Shown in pieces: positions 9,372 through 17,744 of a stretch of DNA of 64,000 nt. How positions within the stretch are numbered: position 1 is the first letter of the stretch; each line of letters opens with the position of its first letter. The stretch covers positions 62,001 to 126,000 of the forward strand of contig CALXYT010000002.1 of assembly GCA_944393045.1 (NCBI GenBank), given 5' to 3'. The notes beneath the pieces are model-generated. The model saw only the letters and a program-made list of their open reading frames with translations, did not search any database and was not told the origin of the DNA. Position numbers and translations under genes: made by a program. The DNA comes from an uncultured Succinivibrionaceae bacterium (lineage in GTDB: Bacteria; Pseudomonadota; Gammaproteobacteria; Enterobacterales; Succinivibrionaceae).

Positions 9372-10334
9372 TTACAACATTCCATGCTCTAATAAATCGT
9401 GCATATTAAAAGCTCCTATCGGTCTTTGATTTTCATCAATAACAATTAGACCATTGATTTTTTTATCCTGCATGATTTTTATAGACTCAGCAACTAACAT
9501 CTGAGGTTTTACGGTAACACATCCTTGTTTTACAATATTCTCAATAATAGTATTTAATGAAATATCCTTATCAATTACACGGCGCAAATCTCCATCAGTA
9601 AAGACGCCAAAAAGTTTACCATCATCACCTACTACTGCCACCATGCCTAAGCTCTTGGTAGACATCTCAAATATCGCATCTTTAATACGTGTATCTTTAC
9701 GTACTAAAGGAAGTTCTTGCCCTGAATGCATAATATCGATATTACGAGTAAGTAATCTTTTTCCTAAACTCCCACCAGGATGACTCAAAGCAAAATCTTG
9801 TGCGGTAAAACCACGAACCTCTAATAAAGAAACTGCTAAAGCATCACCTAACACCAAAGTTGCCGTAGTACTAGAGGTTGGTGCAAGATTTAATGGACAG
9901 GCTTCTTTATCAACCTTAAAACAAAGATGCACTGTCGAGTATTTGGCTAAGGTACTTTCATCAGAACCACTCATACCGATAATATCTATACCTCGGCGCT
10001 TTAAGATTGGCAGTATTGCTAAGACCTCTTGCGTTTCACCAGAATTTGAAATGGCGATAACTATATCATTTTTAGCAATCATACCTAAATCACCATGACT
10101 TGCCTCACCAGGATGTACAAAGAAAGCAGGAGTACCAGTACTTGCAAGGGTAGCTGCAATTTTTGAGGCGATATGTCCAGATTTTCCCATACCTGTGACA
10201 ACAACTTTACCCTTACAGTTAATAAGCATACTACAAGCAATTGCAAAATTATGATTGATATACTTTTTTAAGCCCTCAAGAGCACTGATCTCATCATCTA
10301 TTACACCTAATGCTATTTCATTGAAAGTACGCAT
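9372..10334 (-). CDS. kdsD: D-arabinose 5-phosphate isomerase
   Basis: KdsD converts ribulose-5-P to arabinose-5-P, the first committed step of Kdo synthesis. From the ATG at 10334 it has 320 residues (E. coli 328). An in-frame GTG at 10343 is possible but has no ribosome site, while AGGTG precedes 10334. An N-terminal SIS domain (about 35-170) contains GMGKSGHIASKIAATLASTGTPAFFVHP and SNSGETQEVL. A CBS pair (about 200-320) follows, with GVFTDGDLRR and GAFNMHDLLEHG. It is the first gene of the Kdo/Lpt/rpoN operon. Several KdsD paralogues exist in bacteria (GutQ, KpsF); context favours KdsD. Confidence 0.93.
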   Translation of the reverse strand: MRTFNEIALGVIDDEISALEGLKKYINHNFAIACSMLINCKGKVVVTGMGKSGHIASKIAATLASTGTPAFFVHPGEASHGDLGMIAKNDIVIAISNSGETQEVLAILPILKRRGIDIIGMSGSDESTLAKYSTVHLCFKVDKEACPLNLAPTSSTTATLVLGDALAVSLLEVRGFTAQDFALSHPGGSLGKRLLTRNIDIMHSGQELPLVRKDTRIKDAIFEMSTKSLGMVAVVGDDGKLFGVFTDGDLRRVIDKDISLNTIIENIVKQGCVTVKPQMLVAESIKIMQDKKINGLIVIDENQRPIGAFNMHDLLEHGML

Positions 10335-10586
10335 ACCTAACACCTATAATCAGTAATTTTCATAATATAAGCAAATCACATTTGTAAGCTATAATCCAAG
10401 CCAATCCATGGTCATACAAAACGTAACATATATATTATTGCATAATTTTTGCATTAAAAATTATTTTTATGCCAAATTTAAGAGTAAATCTTAACAATAA
10501 ACCATTACCCAAAAAACTTACCTGAAAATTATAATAAGATCTTACTATTTAACGTTATAGTAAATAGTTCAAAAACAAAGAGAATA
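10335..10586. other. AT-rich intergenic region upstream of kdsD
   Basis: About 250 bases lie between the kdsD start and the pilY1 terminator. The promoter of the kdsD-rpoN operon should be here. I see only weak candidates, for example TTGTAT followed 17 bases later by GATTAT on the minus strand. No coding frame of note was found. Confidence 0.4.
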
Positions 10587-10619
10587 AAAAAGGACCCGCT
10601 ACAACATTGGAGTCCTTTT
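10587..10619 (-). terminator. Intrinsic terminator of pilY1
   Basis: An 8-bp stem, AAAAGGAC / GTCCTTTT, with a 17-base loop lies 18 bases after the pilY1 stop. On the minus strand it is followed by a run of T. The long loop makes it a moderate terminator. Confidence 0.7.
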
Positions 10620-10636
10620 ATTATATCACTGAATTT

Positions 10637-13600
10637 TTAGTAAAGTTTTATAATTGATGAATGTTTACTTGGTAGGGAATTTAATTTAATGTTCTCTACC
10701 TGTGGATCACCACCGTCTGGATTAGTAGGACCTACTGGATCTAACGGTACATGAATAACTATGTCACCTTCATGAATTGTTACAGTTGGAGATTTGGCTA
10801 AAGATTCATATTTAGCAACTTCCTGAACAACACCAGTCAATAAACTTGTTCTGAATAAGCTTGATACACCAGCTCCTAAGCAAGGATCATCTACATTAGG
10901 AATATTTAATGTTAGGTATGCATCAGTACCAATAATTAAAGGATCAGTATAAACACGTTCACCGGTATTAGGTACAGATTCACCCTTTTCAGAAGTTGCT
11001 CTACCACCTAAATCAAGGAACCAACCAACATTTGGGCTACCTTTAGTTATCTTAAATTCACGTAGATAACTAATACTTGTTGAACCATCAGCATTAGTAA
11101 CTGAACTACCAGTTGCCCCATCTGATTCAACCTTAGATAAACAAGGTGCATTTTCAGAAGTACCTTCAGCGCCACAACGTTTTAATTCATTATTTAAACT
11201 TGAAGCTGAGTACATAGTAGTCATGTCACGAATAGCATATATTGACTGATAATCGTTATAATCTTTTGATACCTGCTGATTATCTATATCTCTTACATAA
11301 GATCCAGTACCAAAAATCAACATTACACCATTGTTAACATGACCTACACCAATTCTAGCGGTAATAGGCTGAGCTGTACCAGAGTTATCAACAGCTTTAA
11401 ATAAAATTGTTGGTTTTTCCCAGACGTCTATTTCCTTACCGTTAATATCAATCTTCCATAAATTACCAAAGTAATCACCTGCATAGATTGCCTCATAGGT
11501 ATTTAATGTTGCATTTAATTGTACTAAAGATACTGGACCTATTGCATTCTTACGACCAATTCCCCAAGGATCAGATACGGTTTCTTCATTTAAATCTCCA
11601 TTATCTTTACGATAATACCCTTTATCAAGAGAAATCTCTTTAATAATGCAAGCCTTATTATCCATAGATTCACCATCTTTTTGATTGATACATGAATCTT
11701 TATTAAACATATCTACAACAAATATACCATTCTTAAATGCCACATCACTTGTTGGATAACCACTTGAGTATATTAGGTAATCATCTGTTCCAACTGACAT
11801 TATTGAAGGAGGGTATGGCATATTACCAACCATTGAAGAGTCAGATGGTTTTAATTCCCATAATACTTTAAATGAATCACCAACAGAGGTAGAACTTAAG
11901 GTGCTTAAATCTGTTACATCTAATGCATAACCACCTGGATAAGCTACACCATAAGTACCATAGATATATACCTTATCACCTTTATAGTAAATTCTAGGAG
12001 TGCTATTTACCATATAGGTGTGAGTCTTAACCCAATCTTGTTTTGCTAAGTTCTTAATATCTGGCAACATTACCGTTGGTACATATGATAATACCGGCTT
12101 ACCATTAGCAGCATCAATAAAGTGCAACATACCATCATTAGCACCTACCACCACAAATTTTTTACCATTTGAGGTAAACATTACTGCATCAGAATCGATA
12201 ACATCACCTAAAACAAAGCTACCAAAACTTGAGATTCTAGATCTTAACGGCAAACCATCATTATATGAACCATAAACCAAGTCCTCATTGTTAGAAGAAC
12301 CTGAATTTTCATAATCATGCTCACCAAGGTACCATCTAACAAATCTAGTCATATATTTATCAAGATCTTCAGATGGATCAGCTCCATTGAGAGTTTGACC
12401 TGAAATTGTTTCAAATAAGTCCTCGCCTAAAGAGTCATAAGCAGACTTAGAATCATCGGCATAAATTCTTGTCAATTCATGGTTTTCATTTAATGCTACA
12501 ACTAAACGATCTTCAATCTTTGCATTCTCAAATTGCTCAGAAGCTTTCCACTGAATATTTGTATCATTAAATTCAGAATAACCTCCAAAATCAATATCAC
12601 TAGAAGTTATAGTAGTCTTTATTACCTCACCCCACCAAGTAGCTGGCTCATACTGAGTTGCATATACAAAGTCACCAGCTTGAGTTGAGGTAGACTCAGT
12701 AGAGAAGCTTGAGGCAGAGTGAACAGATTTCTTAATCTGCTCAAGCATTCTGGTAATACCTTCTTTAAGCTTTGAAGGGTTGGTTACTAAGAAATAATTG
12801 ATAGGATCCTGATTTGCGGGTAAGCTTGTTTGATCTAAATCAAGACCATACTGTGCCGCATACCATAATGGTGATTTTAACCATACATCATTACCATTAG
12901 CACTATTGATTTTAAATACACGACTTGAAGTTGCAAGATCATCATACTCTGTACATCTAGTATTTGTACCCACTAAACTATACATTGCTGTTTTTACATC
13001 CCAATCCTCCTTTTTTATATCAAATACAGGGAAAGTGTTTATTAATTCTTTTCTATTTGCATAATAATATTCTTTTATTTTTTCTATATTTTCATAGTGC
13101 TTTACTATTTTATCTGGTGTATCTATACTTTCCTTATATCTTCTTTTATCATCTTTACCAAAGTCGTCACTTGTAATAGAATGTGACTGCGAACGGTAAC
13201 ACGCTCCTATCCTTGGATAATCCCCTTTATCGCTATGAGCATTATTTGGTTCTAACTTTAATACAGATCCATCCTCACCAACTTTCATACAAGTTGTTAA
13301 ATTTTCAGGAGTAATATTATTTGGACATTCTAATAATGCTATATCTTGCACAGGGTTATCAAGCATAAAATTAACTTTTTCAGCAGAGTTTTCAGAACCT
13401 GTATGAAAACCAGCAGATGGTTTTGCTAAATCAAAGAATACCCCCGGATTATCAACACCTGTAATAACATAACCAGCACGCTGATTTGCGTAACCATCAC
13501 TTATAACATCTCGGAGCTGAATTCGAATGTATTTATTATTATCAGAACCAGTTATAACCTTATAATAATATTCCACAATCCAATCCATGTCATAATCGGC

Positions 13601-15787
13601 CCCAAACTGATAATCCTCAAAATTAACACGGAAAACACCTTCATTATCTCCCAAATACTCAACATAAAAGTCTACAACTTGGTTAACTGCTGTAAAAGCA
13701 CTACCTGACAAGAGAGGTGATGCTGCAATTGGAACAATAGTGGCAACATTACCTTGATCATCTAAAGGAATCTTTATTTCTGGCATATTTGGTTTCATTG
13801 CCACAAAATAACTTTCCATATTATGATCCTGTGACTTATTTGAATCACCAACAGCAGTAAAAAACTTATTTTCAGCAAAATATTTAGCTACACCAGCGAC
13901 ATTATAACTACCGTAGCTTTGTGCAACTGCTGGGGCAACACCACCAACTTGACCTAGGTTGTCAATACTTTTTAATGTAGGATAAAAATTATAATCTGAA
14001 TTTTTATCTTTATCTGAATACCCCATTAAATAAGTACCAGAAACTTTTATAGCTGAAGTTTGTGATACAATATCTGAAGAAAGTGAATAATCTTTACTTC
14101 CTATCTTACCGTCATAAGTAATACTTTCATCAGCTATAACTAAAGATACAGGAGCTGCGCAATAATAATTATCACCCGCATAAGGATTTTTGTAATCTAC
14201 ACTCCCTAAATCTAAACTATCACCAAAAGAATCTAGCCATCCTTTATCAACTGTTCCATTAGAATTTTTAAAATACATAGCTGATTGATATAAAAGCTTA
14301 CTTACTGGATTTCCCCAATCAGTACAATTTTTACCATTTGTAAGTCCCACAGTAGGATTCAAATATTCACCAGCATTGTCACGTTTACAATCATTATATT
14401 GTGATGAATCTCCTTTTGTTTTTTGAACAATTCTCATTTGATCAAGAGCTGTAACAAAACCGCATAATTTCCCCTCTGAGCAAGATACTGATTTATAAGA
14501 AAAATCACCTATATTTCTACCTTCATTTTTTTGCTTAGAGGTAACATTTTGAAGAACTTCTTTTGAAAAATCACCGATGTTTGCTCTTAAAGCCCCTTTT
14601 TCAATATTATTTGTCCAACTTCCTGTAATTAAACCAAATTTAATAGCGTTTTGAGCATTAAGTTCATATTGTTGTAATATACCTATAGGACGCCAGATTG
14701 GATTGTTAGAATCACCATAATTATAACAGGAATCATCTCCATGATATTCATTAGTACATACTGCTACATGGACAGAAAAATCACTTGTTGAACGATCAAT
14801 AAATAAGCTACTGTTCTCCTTAAGAAGAGTATAATCAGATTCTACACTAGCCCAGTCCCAAATAAATGTTTTATTTTGAAAGTCATCGCTATCTGTAAGC
14901 TCTCCTGGCAAACCTGGATTTGCTACCCAACCAAGTCGCATAAAACCAGCTCTGGTTTTATTAAAATCTCCTTTATCATCATCATACGAAGCCATTCCAA
15001 AAAAAGCCGCATTTGCACCGTCTTTTGGGGTTTCTCCCATAAAGTCCTTAAAAGTAAGCTGATGGTCATACATCGCAGGGGCAAAAACTTTACCCCAGCT
15101 ATGAGCATCTGTAAGAACGTTTGAATGTTTTAGAAGAACTGCACCATTATATGTAGTCTGTGGGGTTGAGGTGTTAGCACCATCATCCCCTCCTAACCAT
15201 GCAGCAGCACTCATTCGAGTTCCACCATATAGCACTTTACGAATCACATCAAGTCGACTTGAAGTTACGTAATTTAAAAAATTACCACTCCACTTAGATT
15301 CACAATATTTTACCTGCTTAGTTGCCCCATTCCATAATGATAAACTAACATTTTTTACTTGAGCTTGCGCTGAAGGATAAAAAAAGCCCAACAATGCTCG
15401 ATCATCTTTATTTTTTAACTTGGACATATCTGAATCATAAGTATAACAAAGATTACTATCAAATAAGCCATAGTAATTAAACGATGGATCGAACATGATA
15501 TTAAGCTCAACTTCATCAGTAGGGTCTAAATCTATATAATCATTATAAGCTTCAGTAAATAAATTATGATCTCGCCCTAACACAATCATTACAAATGTTG
15601 GAATTTGCGTTGCTGCTATATTTAATGGATTTTTTGAAACCTGGCTATTTTTAACCAGATTCTTATTTTCTTCATTAAGGTCACTAAAAGTTGTAGCATA
15701 TACTGCCGAACTTACAACTCCTAACACTTCTATAGCTGTAAGCCATAAGATACTTTTTACATTCCGTGATATATTTCTTAACTTCAT
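10637..15787 (-). CDS. pilY1: PilY1/PilC-family type IV pilus tip adhesin
   Basis: PilY1 proteins sit at the tip of type IV pili, prime assembly and bind surfaces. From the ATG at 15787 (GGGGA 8 bases upstream; an upstream in-frame start at 15832 adds 15 residues before the signal) the protein has 1716 residues. A signal peptide ends near AVYA (about residue 31). FVMIVLGRDHNLFTEAYND follows at about 60. The C-terminal beta-propeller typical of PilC/PilY1 has FVVVGANDGMLHFIDA, YGTYGVAYPGGYALDV, IYAGDYFGNLWKIDING and a final GERVYTDPLIIG/PCLGAG segment. No von Willebrand DxSxS metal site was seen near the N-terminus. No minor pilin genes are adjacent; it lies between kdsD and ispH with its own terminator. 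Confidence 0.93.
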   Translation of the reverse strand: MKLRNISRNVKSILWLTAIEVLGVVSSAVYATTFSDLNEENKNLVKNSQVSKNPLNIAATQIPTFVMIVLGRDHNLFTEAYNDYIDLDPTDEVELNIMFDPSFNYYGLFDSNLCYTYDSDMSKLKNKDDRALLGFFYPSAQAQVKNVSLSLWNGATKQVKYCESKWSGNFLNYVTSSRLDVIRKVLYGGTRMSAAAWLGGDDGANTSTPQTTYNGAVLLKHSNVLTDAHSWGKVFAPAMYDHQLTFKDFMGETPKDGANAAFFGMASYDDDKGDFNKTRAGFMRLGWVANPGLPGELTDSDDFQNKTFIWDWASVESDYTLLKENSSLFIDRSTSDFSVHVAVCTNEYHGDDSCYNYGDSNNPIWRPIGILQQYELNAQNAIKFGLITGSWTNNIEKGALRANIGDFSKEVLQNVTSKQKNEGRNIGDFSYKSVSCSEGKLCGFVTALDQMRIVQKTKGDSSQYNDCKRDNAGEYLNPTVGLTNGKNCTDWGNPVSKLLYQSAMYFKNSNGTVDKGWLDSFGDSLDLGSVDYKNPYAGDNYYCAAPVSLVIADESITYDGKIGSKDYSLSSDIVSQTSAIKVSGTYLMGYSDKDKNSDYNFYPTLKSIDNLGQVGGVAPAVAQSYGSYNVAGVAKYFAENKFFTAVGDSNKSQDHNMESYFVAMKPNMPEIKIPLDDQGNVATIVPIAASPLLSGSAFTAVNQVVDFYVEYLGDNEGVFRVNFEDYQFGADYDMDWIVEYYYKVITGSDNNKYIRIQLRDVISDGYANQRAGYVITGVDNPGVFFDLAKPSAGFHTGSENSAEKVNFMLDNPVQDIALLECPNNITPENLTTCMKVGEDGSVLKLEPNNAHSDKGDYPRIGACYRSQSHSITSDDFGKDDKRRYKESIDTPDKIVKHYENIEKIKEYYYANRKELINTFPVFDIKKEDWDVKTAMYSLVGTNTRCTEYDDLATSSRVFKINSANGNDVWLKSPLWYAAQYGLDLDQTSLPANQDPINYFLVTNPSKLKEGITRMLEQIKKSVHSASSFSTESTSTQAGDFVYATQYEPATWWGEVIKTTITSSDIDFGGYSEFNDTNIQWKASEQFENAKIEDRLVVALNENHELTRIYADDSKSAYDSLGEDLFETISGQTLNGADPSEDLDKYMTRFVRWYLGEHDYENSGSSNNEDLVYGSYNDGLPLRSRISSFGSFVLGDVIDSDAVMFTSNGKKFVVVGANDGMLHFIDAANGKPVLSYVPTVMLPDIKNLAKQDWVKTHTYMVNSTPRIYYKGDKVYIYGTYGVAYPGGYALDVTDLSTLSSTSVGDSFKVLWELKPSDSSMVGNMPYPPSIMSVGTDDYLIYSSGYPTSDVAFKNGIFVVDMFNKDSCINQKDGESMDNKACIIKEISLDKGYYRKDNGDLNEETVSDPWGIGRKNAIGPVSLVQLNATLNTYEAIYAGDYFGNLWKIDINGKEIDVWEKPTILFKAVDNSGTAQPITARIGVGHVNNGVMLIFGTGSYVRDIDNQQVSKDYNDYQSIYAIRDMTTMYSASSLNNELKRCGAEGTSENAPCLSKVESDGATGSSVTNADGSTSISYLREFKITKGSPNVGWFLDLGGRATSEKGESVPNTGERVYTDPLIIGTDAYLTLNIPNVDDPCLGAGVSSLFRTSLLTGVVQEVAKYESLAKSPTVTIHEGDIVIHVPLDPVGPTNPDGGDPQVENIKLNSLPSKHSSIIKLY

Positions 15788-16089
15788 TATATTATCCCCG
15801 CATCTGTAGATATGGTATGCGTGTATGAACAAAACTTTTACCTAATGTTATATTAAATACTAATACTTATGTTTTTACAAAAAAAAGACAATATCTAAAC
15901 ATTTCTTTTTTAAGTAATTCACAATTTAAGCTACATTTTTAAATTAAAAGCGTATCACTTCAAAAATCTAAAATAATTCAAGGTTATTTAATTGACATTG
16001 CAAACTTTTATTTAGCAATTTTTTTACTCTGTTACTTTATAAAAACCTTCTAACTTACTGGTAACTTAATTGATAATCTTCATTTAACA
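15788..16089. other. AT-rich intergenic region between ispH and pilY1
   Basis: About 300 bases of very AT-rich DNA without a credible reading frame. It must hold the pilY1 promoter and the end of the ispH transcript. I see no consensus -35/-10 pair and no strong hairpin with a T run. Confidence 0.4.
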
Positions 16090-17031
16090 TCATAAACCTT
16101 TAGGCATTAAAAAATTCTGTTTTTCACTAGAGGTACCAATTTCTTCGATATTTTTATAACCTTTATTTATTAAGTATTCAATTAAATCATCTATTAAATA
16201 TTCAGGTGCACTTGCCCCACCTGTAATAGCAATTTTATTCTTCCCTTCAATAATATCATCACTTAAATCTTGATAATCATCGATTAAATAAGCTTCACAT
16301 CCGGCACCTATTGCCACCTCTTTAAGTCGATTAGAATTTGAGGAATTTTTAGAGCCTACAACCAGCACTATATCAGCAATTTTAGCAACATTTTTTACAG
16401 CACTTTGTCTATTTTGGGTAGCATAACAAATATCTGGACCTTTTGGACCATGAATATTTGGGTAAAGCTTCTTAATTTCATCTATACATTGCTTAGTTTC
16501 ATCAACACTTAAAGTAGTTTGCGTCACAAAATGTAATTTATTTGGATCTTTAACCTGTACATGACTTAAATCTTGGGCATTAGTAACTAAGTACATTCCT
16601 CCATTAGGATTAAGATATTGCCCTAATGTTCCTTCCACCTCCTGATGCCCTTTATGTCCTATCATAATAATTTCTTCACCAAGTTCACTTAGTTTACGAA
16701 CCTTACGATGAACTTTTTCCACTATAGGACATGTGGCATCAAAAACTGCTAATGATCTTTCCTTCGCTCTAACTAGCACATCATCTGATACCCCATGAGC
16801 AGAAAACACCACAATTGAACCTTGTGGTATCTCATTGATATCCTCCACAAATATCACGCCTTTAGACATTAAATCCATTACTACATGCTTATTATGTACA
16901 ACCTCATGCAAGACATAAATTTTTTGACCCTGATATTTATTTAATACCCTATTAACAATTTCAATAGCTCTACTTACCCCAGCACAAAAACCTCTTGGAT
17001 TTGCTAATAAAATTGTTTTAGTATCTGACAT
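16090..17031 (-). CDS. ispH: 4-hydroxy-3-methylbut-2-enyl diphosphate reductase
   Basis: IspH is the last enzyme of the MEP pathway; its 4Fe-4S cluster reduces HMBPP to IPP and DMAPP. The 313 residues from the ATG at 17031 start with the usual short tail before LLANPRGFCAGV. An in-frame TTG at 17049 is less likely, because a GGGG site fits 17031. The three cluster cysteines are in FCAGV, DATCPIVEKVH and DICYATQNRQ. Conserved histidines are in VLHEVVHNKHVV and IIMIGHKGHQEVEGT. It lies downstream of lspA with a 69-base gap after it. The fkpB (slpA) gene usually found between the two is missing. Dxr, the second enzyme of the same pathway, is at 40-41 kb. Confidence 0.97.
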   Translation of the reverse strand: MSDTKTILLANPRGFCAGVSRAIEIVNRVLNKYQGQKIYVLHEVVHNKHVVMDLMSKGVIFVEDINEIPQGSIVVFSAHGVSDDVLVRAKERSLAVFDATCPIVEKVHRKVRKLSELGEEIIMIGHKGHQEVEGTLGQYLNPNGGMYLVTNAQDLSHVQVKDPNKLHFVTQTTLSVDETKQCIDEIKKLYPNIHGPKGPDICYATQNRQSAVKNVAKIADIVLVVGSKNSSNSNRLKEVAIGAGCEAYLIDDYQDLSDDIIEGKNKIAITGGASAPEYLIDDLIEYLINKGYKNIEEIGTSSEKQNFLMPKGL

Positions 17032-17118
17032 GCCTAACCCCACTTCCAAAATGTTTTACCAACTCTCTTCTACCAACTTAAAGTATTCCTAAAACGCTTT
17101 AACAACTGCCAAGTAACT

Positions 17119-17640
17119 TTAAGACGCTGCCTTTTTCTTAAAAAATATTTCTTCAATTAAAATGCCAGCAGCCCCCATACATACCGCAATGTCAGCTACA
17201 TTAAATGCCGGATAATGGCGTTCAATACCGTCTATAACCACATAAAAATCTAAAAAATCAATAACATAGCTATAAACTAATCTATCGTAAAGATTACCTA
17301 ACGCCCCACCAATAAGTAAAGCAAAAGAGGTGTTTCTAAACCATAAACCTGGCTTGGTTTTATAAATTAACACTACTAATAAAGCGCTAATAGCTATTGC
17401 TATGCTAGCAAATAACCACTGTTGCCATCCGTCATGGTCCGCTAAGAAACTAAAGGCAGCTCCTTTATTATGCACATGAACTATTCTAAAAAAGTTATCA
17501 ACAACACTTATGTATTCTTCGTAAAATCCTGCTTTAATATTATTTATAATCCACAATTTGGAAGCATAATCAAGACCTATCACAAGTAGTGAGAGAACTA
17601 AATACCATAATGATTTTAAACTACCTTTTTGCTCTAACAT
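17119..17640 (-). CDS. lspA: Lipoprotein signal peptidase (signal peptidase II)
   Basis: LspA is an inner-membrane aspartic protease that cleaves prolipoproteins before the lipidated cysteine. The 173 residues carry four predicted membrane helices. The catalytic aspartates are in GGALGNLYDRLVYSYVIDFLDFY and PAFNVADIAVCMGA. The N-terminal LDYASKLWI corresponds to the conserved LDQ.SK..i helix. It follows ileS, as in most gammaproteobacteria, but a hairpin with a short T run lies between them. The TssJ lipoprotein of this window would be a substrate. Confidence 0.96.
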   Translation of the reverse strand: MLEQKGSLKSLWYLVLSLLVIGLDYASKLWIINNIKAGFYEEYISVVDNFFRIVHVHNKGAAFSFLADHDGWQQWLFASIAIAISALLVVLIYKTKPGLWFRNTSFALLIGGALGNLYDRLVYSYVIDFLDFYVVIDGIERHYPAFNVADIAVCMGAAGILIEEIFFKKKAAS

Positions 17641-17671
17641 ATATGTAATTTTTTCCTATATCTAAGACAAT

Positions 17672-17706
17672 AAAAGGCCTGTTTTACATAGCAACAGACC
17701 TTTTTT
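17672..17706 (-). terminator. Hairpin terminator or attenuator between ileS and lspA
   Basis: A 12-bp stem, AAAAGGCCTGTT / AACAGACCTTTT with one G-U pair, and a 9-base loop lies in the 104-base ileS-lspA gap. The T run is weak on the minus strand (TTTTATT) and stronger on plus, so it may only attenuate readthrough into lspA. Confidence 0.6.
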
Positions 17707-17744
17707 ACTTTTATTCTAATCTAACAAAATTATTCCACATAAGG

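Noticed and set aside
10565..10588. Sigma-E-like box on the minus strand near kdsD (TGAACTA)
   Set aside because: The -35 has a mismatch and no TCTRA follows at 16 bases.
12964..13176. Plus-strand open frame inside pilY1
   Set aside because: Antisense shadow with low-complexity hydrophobic composition; pilY1 is clear on the other strand. The same applies to all other antisense frames within recognised genes.
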